From Pelotomaculum_C sp050950345 (GTDB taxonomy: Bacteria > Bacillota > Desulfotomaculia > Desulfotomaculales > Pelotomaculaceae), in the NCBI GenBank assembly GCA_050950345.1, contig JBMNHK010000004.1:62001-126000 (forward strand): a stretch of 64,000 nt of DNA. Direction: 5' to 3'. The notes beneath the pieces were generated by a model. It saw only the letters and a program-made list of their open reading frames with translations. It was not told the DNA's origin and searched no databases. Below are positions 26,380 through 33,689 of this stretch, in pieces. How positions within the stretch are numbered: the first letter of the stretch is position 1; every line of letters starts with the position of its first letter. A program made the translations under genes and the position numbers.

Positions 26380-26619
26380 AATTCACTCTTCCCAATAAAT
26401 GTAATTGAAGGATATGCGATAACTAGCAGTAACACATATCAAGCAGCCAGATAAAAGTGCTGTGGCCACTCGTAACCTGGCTGCAATAAGGAATTCATGC
26501 AATTCATCAAGATTATTATAAAATAAACAAATTATTTATTACAAATAAATTAATTTTATACATAATTAAGGATTAAGAAGGAAAATTTATTATAGCGAGA
26601 GAACCGCTGCCAGTTATTA
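26380..26619. other. AT-rich intergenic region upstream of the sugar ABC operon
   Basis: No gene or repeat. AT-rich from 26520 to 26590 and suitable for the operon promoter, but no convincing -35/-10 pair or operator is picked out. Confidence 0.5.
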
Positions 26620-26816
26620 TGACACACGGGGACGGTTCCTTTGTGTCAACACTGTGTTGATTAATGACACACGGGGACGGTTCCTTTGTGTCAACACTGT
26701 GTTCATTGACACAGGGGGACGGTTCCCGTGTGTTACGGGGATGCCCTCTTCAGGCACGAGCAGGCATGAGAACCGTCCCCGTGCCCGCCCTCCACAGAAA
26801 CCGTCCCCATGTCAGT
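26620..26816. repeat. REP-like hairpin array, mixed arm types
   Basis: Five units: three GACACA-armed (two with AACACTGTGTTGATT or AACACTGTGTTCATT linkers), one GGCATGAGAACCGTCCCCGT unit with GCAGGCATG arm, one CACAGAAACCGTCCCCATGT. The stretch 26705-26785 is nearly identical to 27163-27243. Confidence 0.9.
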
Positions 26817-26854
26817 CAGACTCCTGAAGTAATGTTTTTGGAGGAGGTGAGTTT

Positions 26855-27076
26855 TTGGAAGCCGGCGTACGGAATAATGTTTATGGCGAGATTGAAGAAA
26901 TCAAAAGGGATAATATTATGGCCCAGGTGACCATGTGAGTTGGCGGGTGAACGGATGACGCAGTCCGACTCACGTCCGTGATGACGGGAGACAGCCTGGA
27001 AGAAGCGGGATTTGCAAAAGGTGATAAAGTAAATGCCCTGGTAAAAGCTATTAATGTCGTTTTTGTTAAGCATTAA
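26855..27076 (+). pseudogene. molbindin (TOBE domain molybdate/tungstate-binding protein) with two in-frame TGA codons
   Basis: GGAGGAGGTGAG precedes TTG 26855. One frame of 74 codons reads EAGVRNNVYGEIEEIKRDNI, MAQVTM, TGA, VGG, TGA, TDDAVRLTSVMTGDSLEEAG, FAKGDKVNALVKAINVVFVK, H, stop. This is the about 70-residue molbindin fold (NxxxGxIxEIKxxxxMAQV ... SVMTxDSLxxxGxxxGDxV), which stores or buffers molybdate. The reading frame is otherwise conserved to the end, so the damage is limited to two stop codons 12 nt apart. Most likely a recent pseudogene; UGA recoding is not supported by any known molbindin. Confidence 0.75.
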
Positions 27077-27077
27077 A

Positions 27078-27316
27078 TTGACACACAGGAACCGTCACCG
27101 TGCCAATTGACACATGGGGACGGTTCCTTTGTGTCAACACCGTGTTGATTAACGGAGGCACATTGACACAGGGGGACGGTTCCCGTGTGTTACGGGGATG
27201 CCCTCTTCAGGCACGAGCAGGCATGAGAACCGTCCCCGTGCCCGCCCGTGCCCGCCCATGCCCCCCCCCAAGAACCGTCCTCTTGTCACTTGTCACGTTT
27301 CCGTGTGTTGAGGTGG
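27078..27316. repeat. REP-like hairpin array, mixed arm types
   Basis: GACACACAGGAACCGTCACC, GACACATGGGGACGGTTCCT with AACACCGTGTTGATTAAC linker, GACACAGGGGGACGGTTCCC, GGCATGAGAACCGTCCCCGT with GCCCGCC repeats, and a last CAAGAACCGTCCTCTTGTCA. 27163-27243 duplicates 26705-26785. Confidence 0.9.
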
Positions 27317-27676
27317 TCAAAGTGAGCCAATATTTTCCCAGTCGGACTGGATTAATAGAATAGTTACCAACGCATCTTCTACATCTTCGGTATCGATATA
27401 GCCCTTCAGTCTTACAAAGTTTTCTTCGATGCTATTGACATAATCATGATCAATATCAACTTGCATCAATGGTTTTAATTTCAGCCAGGTATTGTTAGCT
27501 TCCCCAAGGCTTGTTTTAGCCTGGACCCAATCTTCACTGCGGATATGATTTTCAGTTTCTTTTAGATAGTTGGAAAAGCCTGTCCGTTTGTCCAGGGGTT
27601 TTTGTAGCAAAGCGCAAGAAGAAATAGCTGCCAGCACAAGTGCAATTAATATGATATATATAAGCTTTTTCAGCAA
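27317..27676 (-). CDS. DUF4363-family lipoprotein-like protein, separated from its promoter by an IS
   Basis: 119 residues from TTG at 27676. N-terminal hydrophobic segment LIYIILIALVLAAISSC could be a lipoprotein signal (lipobox-like AISSC); the rest is helical (HIRSEDWVQAKTSLGEANNT, DVEDALVTILLIQSDWENIG). DUF4363 genes normally follow a DUF421 gene. Here the DUF421 gene ends at 31448 and a GGGGGG ribosome site plus this start would have lain about 20 bp downstream; an IS21-type element at 27688-31435 now splits them. A longer frame that starts at 27760 inside the IS is an artefact. Confidence 0.8.
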   Translation of the reverse strand: MLKKLIYIILIALVLAAISSCALLQKPLDKRTGFSNYLKETENHIRSEDWVQAKTSLGEANNTWLKLKPLMQVDIDHDYVNSIEENFVRLKGYIDTEDVEDALVTILLIQSDWENIGSL

Positions 27677-27946
27677 AGTTAAGCCCCTGTTAGCGGTAAA
27701 ATAAAATACAGCAAAAACGGCCACATAAAATACAGCAATTTCGGCCACTGAGTACAGCACCCTCGTTGGAAGAAATGGGATGTGTTACCATAAATACAGA
27801 TCTCATTTCAGGGAGGAGTGCATCATGAAAAGGTGGCCTATGTATACAGAACTGCAGTCACTTAAAAACCTCGGTTTCAGCAAACGCCAGGTCGCTGAAA
27901 AGCTCCAGGTGGACTTTCGAACTGTGTCCAAGTGATCTGGTCAAGC

Positions 27947-28807
27947 CTAAGCGGACAATAAGAAGCTGGACTGGTTAACTCTTTCAAAATCACCAGGCGA
28001 AAGATATCCATTGTTAGAATGCAGTCTCTGCCGATTGTAAAACACCTCTATGTACTCCCTGACTTCTTTTTTCATCCTATATCTGGATTTCAACGGTTCT
28101 CCATATATCCATTCGACCTTCATACTATGAAAAAATGTCTCAGCACAAGCATTATCCTGGCATTCACCTTTACGGCTCATACTGCATATGAAACCGTGCT
28201 CCTGCAGTAAACTCTGATAAGCATGGCTACAATATTGACTGCCGCGATCTGAGTGGCAAATAAGCCTAGGAGAGGGATTGCGCCTCTTAATAGCAGTCTC
28301 AAGAGCATCAATAACCAGCTCTTTGGTCATGCGCTTGCTGATGCTCCAGCCGACTACCATCCTGCTATACAAGTCAAGAACAATCGCCAAATATAGCCAT
28401 CCTTCGTTCGTTGCAAGATATGTGATATCCATGACCCAAACCTTATTGGGCTGTTGGACATCAAACTGTCTGTCCAGCAAATTCGGCGCTACCGGATGAT
28501 CGTGGTTTGAGTTTGTGGTAGCACGGGTTTTCCGATGGGCTTTCGCTATAAGCCCTTGCTCAGCCATTTTACGGCTGATTCTCTGACGACTGGCAGCTAT
28601 CCCCTCAATCGCTAACTGCTTCTTTATCCTACGCGTGCCATAAGTTTTACGGCTATTTTTAAAGATCCGTTTTATCTTTTGACCCAGGACATCTACGTCT
28701 GTTTTGGCTGGTCTCCTAAGCCAATCGTAATATCCACTGCGCGATACCTTGCATAATTCACAGGCTCGTTTGATACTGACCAGATTTTTGTGTTCTTGCT
28801 TGATCAT
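27947..28807 (-). CDS. IS3-family transposase OrfB (DDE integrase core)
   Basis: 286 residues. HTH_21 region (RRIKKQLAIEG), then an rve integrase core with catalytic D in WVMDITYL, D in CHSDRGSQYC and E in NACAETFFHSMK. It overlaps OrfA by 4 bp in the -1 frame, so an OrfAB fusion by programmed -1 shift or coupled reinitiation is expected. Intact. Confidence 0.95.
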   Translation of the reverse strand: MIKQEHKNLVSIKRACELCKVSRSGYYDWLRRPAKTDVDVLGQKIKRIFKNSRKTYGTRRIKKQLAIEGIAASRQRISRKMAEQGLIAKAHRKTRATTNSNHDHPVAPNLLDRQFDVQQPNKVWVMDITYLATNEGWLYLAIVLDLYSRMVVGWSISKRMTKELVIDALETAIKRRNPSPRLICHSDRGSQYCSHAYQSLLQEHGFICSMSRKGECQDNACAETFFHSMKVEWIYGEPLKSRYRMKKEVREYIEVFYNRQRLHSNNGYLSPGDFERVNQSSFLLSA

Positions 28808-29103
28808 CGCGTACCTTTCCTCTGGTCCCCGGCAAAGTACGCTGCTGCTTTTTTTAGAAATTCGATCTCATTCTTTAACTGCCGGTTCTCTTTTTCAAGT
28901 TGCTTCTGGTATGCCATATCCGGCTTCATATGCCCGCTGCCAGGAAGACTGTGTTCTCCGTCTTCGGATAACTTCTTGATCCATGAGTAAATCGCTGATC
29001 TGGAACAGCCTAATTCTTTGACTGCTTCTGTAACAGTTAGCTTCCCAGAATTAATCTGTTCTGCATAGGCTACTTTCGTATCTCTGTCATAATAATTTGC
29101 CAT
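28804..29103 (-). CDS. IS3-family transposase OrfA
   Basis: 99 residues: N-terminal helix-turn-helix (LTVTEAVKELGCSRSAIYSW) and C-terminal leucine zipper (LEKENRQLKNEIEFLKKAAA), used to bind the IS ends and dimerise. Ends 4 bp inside OrfB. Confidence 0.95.
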   Translation of the reverse strand: MANYYDRDTKVAYAEQINSGKLTVTEAVKELGCSRSAIYSWIKKLSEDGEHSLPGSGHMKPDMAYQKQLEKENRQLKNEIEFLKKAAAYFAGDQRKGTR

Positions 29104-30606
29104 GTCGACACCTCCTGATAGCTCCTCTTTTATTATTGTCCATCTTCTCGGTGTCCGCTAGGAGTTTACCACATCAAAGTACTGGGATATGGACCCAGAC
29201 TCTTTTGAAAAGACCATTATGAACCGCCGACGACAACGTGACCTGTCCCTTTACGAAGGTGTCATCTTGGATTGGCTCCGTCAATACCCCGGCATGACCG
29301 CTTCGCAAGTGCTGGACTGGCTCAAGGAACACTACAGTGTTGCAGTATCAGAACGGACAACCCGGCGTTTTGTAGAGCAACTACGCAAGCAGCACGATTT
29401 ACCAAAAAACACTGCAAAAGTGCGCCATTACCTGGCGATGGAAGACCCGCCAATGGGACGCCAGATGCAGGTGGACCTTGGAGTTGTTCATGTCAAGGAT
29501 GCCCGCACTATCAGCTACCGGAAGCTGTATTGCGTGGCCTGTGTGCTGTCCCACTCCCGATACAAGTGGGGTGAATGGTTTACTGGCCCACTGACCTCTT
29601 CACAACTGGTAGCAGCTCTGGAAGAATGTTTCGAGTATTTGGGCGGCATGCCGGCTGAACTGGTCTTTGATCAGGATAGGCTGATTGCCGTGGACGAAAA
29701 CTACGGTGATATCATTTACACCAAGGAATTTGAGCAGTTCCGCCAGCGTATGAACTTTTCTGTATACCTTTGTCGTGCTGCAGATCCACCAAGCAAGGGC
29801 CGCGTTGAAGCGGTTGTGAAATACTTCAAAAACCATTATGCCCGGCACCGTAAATTCATGGAGTTGGATTTATGGAACGATGATTTCCTGGCTTGGTTGG
29901 ACAGGACCGGCAATGCCAGGGTGCATGGTACAACAAAAAAGATACCGGCAGAAGTCTTCTTACAGGAGAAGCTCTTCTTGAAACCGGTACCGTGCACAAG
30001 AAAAATGCTCACTCCTATTGTAACAAGACAAATTCACAAGGACAACACCGTCTTCTACAAGGGCTGCCGCTATACACTGCCGTTGGGTACCTTTAAACCC
30101 GGCAGACAGGTGCAGTTGGTTGAAGAAAACGGCATCCTGAAGATATTTGATGCTATAGACCCAGTATTGTTGGCAGAACACCCGTTATCTCTGGAAAGGG
30201 GCCGTCTAGTACGTAACAACAATCATGCCAGGGATTACAGCGATACCCTGGATGTTATACAAAAAAGACTCCTGGAGCATATGCAAGACTTGGATGGTGC
30301 TGAGCTTTTCCTCCAGCACATACGACAGCTTAAGGGACGATATGTTCGCGACCAATTCAAGTTAATCGAGCGCCTACTGAAAGAATCCACGATTTCTGCT
30401 TTGCAGAAGGCTCTATCGTACTGTATTACCAACAGCCTTTTCAGTGCTACGGAACTAGCTGATGCCTGCCGGTTCTTTGAAGGAGTCAGACAGCGGGAAA
30501 TACAAGAACTTGAACAAAATCCCAAGGTGACTCTCCTCCCATCAGTAAAGACACAAAAGCGTCCGCTATCCGAATATGCGGAACTGGCGAAGGGAGGTGA
30601 AACACC

Positions 30607-31353
30607 ATGAACCTTCTTTCAAGTGTTCAAGAGCAACTATGCAGATTATCTATGAAGCATGCATCAAAAGAATTGGAAGGTATACTTGAAAATGCACAAC
30701 ATCATGACTGGACCCCGTTGCAAACCCTGCAGGCACTGCTCGCAATCGAACTGGAAAACCGTCAGGACAGCGGACGTTTACGCAGGCTAAAAGCTGCTAA
30801 TTTCCCTTTCCACAAGACATTGGATGACTTTGATTTCGGTTTTCAAAACAGCGTATCAAAACGGCAGATACAGCAGTTAGCCGAGATGGCTTGGCTTGAA
30901 GGCGCTTACAATATTTTGTTTCTGGGACCCCCGGGGGTCGGGAAGTCGCATCTTGCGGTGGCCTTGGGGATAGCAGCGGTAAACGCCGGCTACCGGGTAT
31001 ATTTTACTCAGATGGACCAACTGGTACAGTTTTTAAAGACTGAAACCATTTCGAGAAGAAGCAAACAACAGTTGAGGGCTCTTTACAATGCAAATCTAGT
31101 TATCCTGGATGAGGTGGGTTTCCAGCCCATCTCTCGCCAGGAGGCGAACTTGTTATTTGGGTTAATTAACCGACTATATCAACAAACCTCGGTGATTCTG
31201 ACGTCCAATAAGGGCTTCGAGGAATGGGGAGAATTTTTGGGTGATCCAGTCATTACAGCGGCCATGCTTGACAGACTTATGTACAAGTGTGAGCTGTTCA
31301 ACATGACAGGTGATAGCTACCGGCTTAAGCATAGGGAATCGATATTCCAGTAG
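30607..31353 (+). CDS. istB: IS21-family helper ATPase IstB
   Basis: 248 residues, AAA+ DnaC-like ATPase with Walker A FLGPPGVGKSH, Walker B NLVILDEVGF and sensor ILTSNK. It assists IstA in target selection. ATG overlaps the istA stop by 4 bp. Intact, though its partner gene is interrupted. Confidence 0.95.
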   Translation: MNLLSSVQEQLCRLSMKHASKELEGILENAQHHDWTPLQTLQALLAIELENRQDSGRLRRLKAANFPFHKTLDDFDFGFQNSVSKRQIQQLAEMAWLEGAYNILFLGPPGVGKSHLAVALGIAAVNAGYRVYFTQMDQLVQFLKTETISRRSKQQLRALYNANLVILDEVGFQPISRQEANLLFGLINRLYQQTSVILTSNKGFEEWGEFLGDPVITAAMLDRLMYKCELFNMTGDSYRLKHRESIFQ

Positions 31354-31447
31354 TATCAAAATTTCCAGTTTTACAGGTGGTTGAGTGCTGTATTTTTATT
31401 GGCCGAAAATGCTGTATTTTTATTGACCGTTAACAGCCCCCCAATAG

Positions 31448-32161
31448 TTAGTTGCCTGTTGGAATTATGTAATATGGTTTATCCCCTTTTAAATCTACAT
31501 ATAGGTTGCCTTTGGTATCCAGTTGAGCCAGGGCGATTTCGTTAATCTCAGCAATATTTTGCTTATTTAGTTGATAGTGCAGCCATGCTCTGGTCAGGTT
31601 AAGGGAACGCAGCGCAGTCTCCTGTACAACCCCATCCATAATGAGATTTGTCGGCAGTCCGTCATACTGGGTAGGAATATTTAGATCATTCGGTGTTACA
31701 GGCTGCTTTTGGGATTTCAATTGAACGCTGATTTCCCCCCCGGTTTCAAACATTGCGAATTCTACATCAGCCAGATTAAATACACCCTGGGTGCGCAATT
31801 GGGATAATAACTCTGCTGTAGGAATACGTATTTTCTTCAGGTTCTCGTCCAGTATTTTGCCGTTTTTGACAACAACGGTGGGACCTCCTTCGATAGCTTT
31901 GCGCGCCGGAGCACTACGTATCCCTAAATACCCCATTAAAATTGCCAGCGCCGACCAGGTGACCATGCCTGCCAGGGTTGCTGTTGTATTTTCATTTACT
32001 TGTACTGAAAGGGTAGAAGCTATGGAGCCTATTGTAATACCAACGATATAATCAAAAAAAGTAAGCTGGTTAAGCTGCTGTTTGCCTAACAAACGCACAA
32101 GTAACAACAGGACAAAAAAAGCAATGATGGAACGAATAACGACAACCAATATAATCGGCAT
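31448..32161 (-). CDS. DUF421 (YetF-type) membrane protein
   Basis: 237 residues: three N-terminal membrane helices (IILVVVIRSIIAFFVLLLLV, DYIVGITIGSIASTLSV, AGMVTWSALAILMGYLGI), then two small YetF soluble modules (GGPTVVVKNGKILDENLKKI, PTNLIMDGVVQETALRSLNL). YetF proteins are abundant in spore formers and some act in spore germination or envelope quality; function is not settled. AGGAGG precedes the ATG. Its usual DUF4363 partner has been separated by the IS21 element. A decayed copy of its 5' end lies at 32752-32863. Confidence 0.9.
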   Translation of the reverse strand: MPIILVVVIRSIIAFFVLLLLVRLLGKQQLNQLTFFDYIVGITIGSIASTLSVQVNENTTATLAGMVTWSALAILMGYLGIRSAPARKAIEGGPTVVVKNGKILDENLKKIRIPTAELLSQLRTQGVFNLADVEFAMFETGGEISVQLKSQKQPVTPNDLNIPTQYDGLPTNLIMDGVVQETALRSLNLTRAWLHYQLNKQNIAEINEIALAQLDTKGNLYVDLKGDKPYYIIPTGN

Positions 32162-32240
32162 AACAAACCTCCTTCGACCTGCCCTGCAAAATAATATTTC
32201 CTTATTATAGCAGAATCAAGCAGGAAACGGGAGGATTCTT

Positions 32241-32324
32241 GTGAATAAAGCAAAGCCGTTTAGTATATCCAAACAAGAGGTTTATGCAGCCTACAAGCAG
32301 GTGAAAGCAAAGAAAGGAGCATAA
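32241..32324 (+). pseudogene. N-terminal remnant of a group II intron-encoded reverse transcriptase
   Basis: GGGAGG then GTG opens 27 residues reading NKAKPFSISKQEVYAAYKQV, KAKKGA, stop. This matches the conserved start of LtrA-like proteins (KPFSISKxxVxxAYxxVKAxxGAAGVD). Nothing downstream continues the protein. Confidence 0.6.
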
Positions 32325-32405
32325 AGAAATCAAAATTTTTTTAATTTTTCTATACCGTTACCGGAAGGTTTATGATATAATGCTAAATAAATATTAAAGC
32401 AAATG

Positions 32406-32504
32406 AACTCCGAGCCTGCTTACCTAACAAATAACTTATTTCATGGTAACTAGGCCAGTAGGGTATGTTGGGAAACTGGCATGCCTCCCAACGTGGAAAG
32501 GAGA
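32406..32504 (+). ncRNA. structured RNA element, copy 1 (Moco-riboswitch-like)
   Basis: CTCCGAGCC opens and TGGAAAGGAG closes the element (CTCC/GGAG stem). Inside: a hairpin GCCTGCTTACC/GGTAACTAGGC and a second hairpin GGTATGTTGG-GAAA-CTGGCATGCC followed by TCCC. The conserved CCGAG, GGAAAC, GCCTCCC and TGGAAAGGAG match two tandem copies near 52.5 kb. The layout recalls the Moco riboswitch, but no molybdenum gene follows here; a terminator does. Confidence 0.55.
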
Positions 32505-32523
32505 AGCAGTATCAGCTATTTAA

Positions 32524-32556
32524 GCGGATCGCTCCTTGCGATCCGCCTTAATTTTT
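32524..32556 (+). terminator. terminator after RNA copy 1
   Basis: Perfect 9-bp arms GCGGATCGC/GCGATCCGC, 5-nt loop, then CTTAATTTTT. Confidence 0.8.
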
Positions 32557-32624
32557 GCCATCCTAGTTTATGCCATTCTTAGTCTCAAATCAAGTTTATA
32601 AGTTTCCCATATAATCCATACATA

Positions 32625-32655
32625 CCTCTGCATTCAATGCAGAGGACTTTTTTTT
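32625..32655 (+). terminator. second terminator hairpin
   Basis: CCTCTGCAT/ATGCAGAGG with a 3-nt loop followed by ACTTTTTTTT; the T-run leads directly into a hairpin-repeat cluster. Confidence 0.85.
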
Positions 32656-32751
32656 GACACATGACACACAGAAACGTCCCCGTGTCAGAATGTGTCAGAG
32701 TCGAAACGTCCCCGTGTGCCCGTGTGTCAAGAGAACCGTCCCCGTGTCACC
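32656..32751. repeat. REP-like hairpin cluster
   Basis: GACACACAGAAACGTCCCCG, GTCGAAACGTCCCCGTGTGC and CAAGAGAACCGTCCCCGTGT units. The last one ends exactly at the break of the DUF421 fragment. Confidence 0.8.
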
Positions 32752-32863
32752 GTAATCAAAAAAAGTAAGCTGGGTAAGCTGCTGCTTGCCTAACAAACGC
32801 ACAAGAAACCAGGACAAAAAAAGCAATGATGGAACGGATAACGACAACCAAAATAATCGGCAT
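32752..32863 (-). pseudogene. 5' fragment of a DUF421 (YetF-type) gene
   Basis: The first 112 nt of the coding region and the upstream ribosome site are about 90 percent identical by eye to the intact gene at 31448-32161 (MPIILVVVIRSIIAFFV...), with a 2-nt deletion after codon 17. The copy ends at the FFDY codons, where a hairpin repeat begins at 32751. Confidence 0.85.
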
Positions 32864-32927
32864 AACAAACCTCCTTCGGCCTGCTCTGAAAAATATTGTT
32901 TCCATATTGCCGGAAAACATGATTTTG

Positions 32928-33168
32928 ACACAAGGGGACGGTTCCTTTGTGTCAACAGTGTGTTGATTAACGGAGACAAATTGACACAGGGGGACGGTTC
33001 CCGTGTGTCATGCCCCCTGTGCCCGCACAAGAACCGCACCCGTGCCCGCACCCGTGCCCGCAACGAGCAGGCATGAGAACCGTCCCCATGCCCGCCCCCG
33101 CCCCGTGCCCGCCCGTGTGTCAAGAGAACCGTCCCGGTGTCAGTGCGCTCCCCGTGTCAGATATGTCA
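32928..33168. repeat. REP-like hairpin array, mixed arm types
   Basis: GACACAAGGGGACGGTTCCT with AACAGTGTGTTGATTAAC linker, GACACAGGGGGACGGTTCCC, several CCGTGCCCGCA stretches, GGCATGAGAACCGTCCCCAT, and CAAGAGAACCGTCCCGGTGT. Confidence 0.88.
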
Positions 33169-33208
33169 AAGGCTGATTTTACCTAAATAAATTTTTTCGC
33201 AGCAGTAG

Positions 33209-33276
33209 TTTACAAAATAGAAAAAATGCCCTATAATCAAACCGTACTAACTGTACTATATATACTAGTGCAGTTA
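33209..33276 (+). promoter_or_regulatory. promoter and palindromic operator of second GntR/ABC operon
   Basis: TTTACA (33209-33214), 17 bp, TATAAT (33232-33237). Just downstream, a 29-bp palindrome (33248-33276, arms TAACTGTACTA and TAGTGCAGTTA) covers the start point. The TGTACTATA half-site is shared with the operator at 17575-17618. Confidence 0.85.
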
Positions 33277-33299
33277 TTGCCTTAGAAAGGAGGGGTTTT

Positions 33300-33689
33300 A
33301 TGTTTGAACTGGACCTGCGCAGTCGCGCGCCCATTTATGAACAACTGGTTGATAAAATCAAACAGCTGATCATCAACAACGTCCTCAAGCCGGATGAGCA
33401 ATTGCCTGCCGTACGTGTTTTAGCCGGTGAATTAACGATTAATCCCAACACCATTCAGAAGGCCTACCGGGAGCTGGAACACCAGGGCTATATCTATTCC
33501 ATTCCGGGTAAAGGCAGCTTTGTCAAACCAGCTGTTCCCAAAGAAAACAAAGATCGCTTGCAAAAGCTGGCAGACGAGCTGGCCGGTATCGTTGCGGAGA
33601 TGCTTTATCTGGGCGCCACCCCGGAGCAAATTGCGGCACAGGTCGAAACCCTGTTATCCCAAAACAGAGGAGGTAAGTCGGATGATTGA
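33300..33689 (+). CDS. GntR-family (YtrA type) transcriptional regulator
   Basis: 129 residues: GntR winged helix (APIYEQLVDKIKQLIINNVL, PAVRVLAGELTINPNTIQKA, YIYSIPGKGSFV) and a short YtrA helical tail. AGGAGG precedes ATG 33300. Its stop overlaps the ATPase start by 8 bp. Autorepression through the palindrome at 33248-33276 is likely. Confidence 0.92.
   Translation: MFELDLRSRAPIYEQLVDKIKQLIINNVLKPDEQLPAVRVLAGELTINPNTIQKAYRELEHQGYIYSIPGKGSFVKPAVPKENKDRLQKLADELAGIVAEMLYLGATPEQIAAQVETLLSQNRGGKSDD

Larger units (their letters stand above)
27933..29177 (-). mobile_element. IS3-family insertion sequence (1245 bp) inside istA
   Basis: Imperfect 25-bp inverted repeats begin TGATCTGGTCAAGCCTAAGC and TGATGTGGTAAACTCCTAGC and both end GGACA. 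The 3-bp duplication AAG (27930-27932 and 29178-29180) restores istA exactly when one copy is removed. Carries overlapping orfA and orfB on the minus strand. Confidence 0.95.
27825..30610 (+). pseudogene. istA: istA transposase of IS21-family element, interrupted by IS3-type insertion
   Basis: The 5' part (27825-27932) reads MKRWPMYTELQSLKNLGFSK, RQVAEKLQVDFRTVSK; after the nested IS the frame resumes at 29181 as YWDMDPDSFEKTIMNRRRQR and runs to 30610. Joined, it is an about 512-residue IstA with N-terminal helix-turn-helix, a DDE core (MQVDLG, ELVFDQDR, GRVEAVVKYFKNHYA) and a C-terminal IstB-contact tail. GGGAGGAG precedes the ATG. The 473-codon frame from 29189 would lack the DNA-binding head. 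Confidence 0.92.
27688..31435 (+). mobile_element. IS21-family element (about 2.5 kb) carrying a nested IS3-family element
   Basis: Ends TGTTAGCGGTAAAATAAAAT (left) and, on the other strand, TGTTAACGGTCAATAAAAAT (right), each followed by repeated TACAGCA...CGGCC subterminal motifs typical of IS21 termini. Flanked by the 5-bp direct repeat GCCCC (27683-27687 and 31436-31440). Encodes istA (interrupted) and istB. Removing the nested IS3 copy and its duplication leaves 2500 bp. It is inserted in the DUF421-DUF4363 intercistronic gap. Confidence 0.9.

Noticed and set aside
26855..27076. Selenoprotein molbindin through UGA recoding
   Set aside because: No family precedent, no cysteine at these positions in the family, and two UGAs close together; kept only as a pseudogene with a note.
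32695..33123. 142-codon minus-strand frame across repeats
   Set aside because: Made of repeat-derived peptide plus a frame-shifted piece of the DUF421 fragment; not a gene.
27317..33168. Prophage or integrative element
   Set aside because: No integrase, capsid, tail or terminase genes; mobile genes are limited to IS elements, an intron-protein stub and the RAYT.
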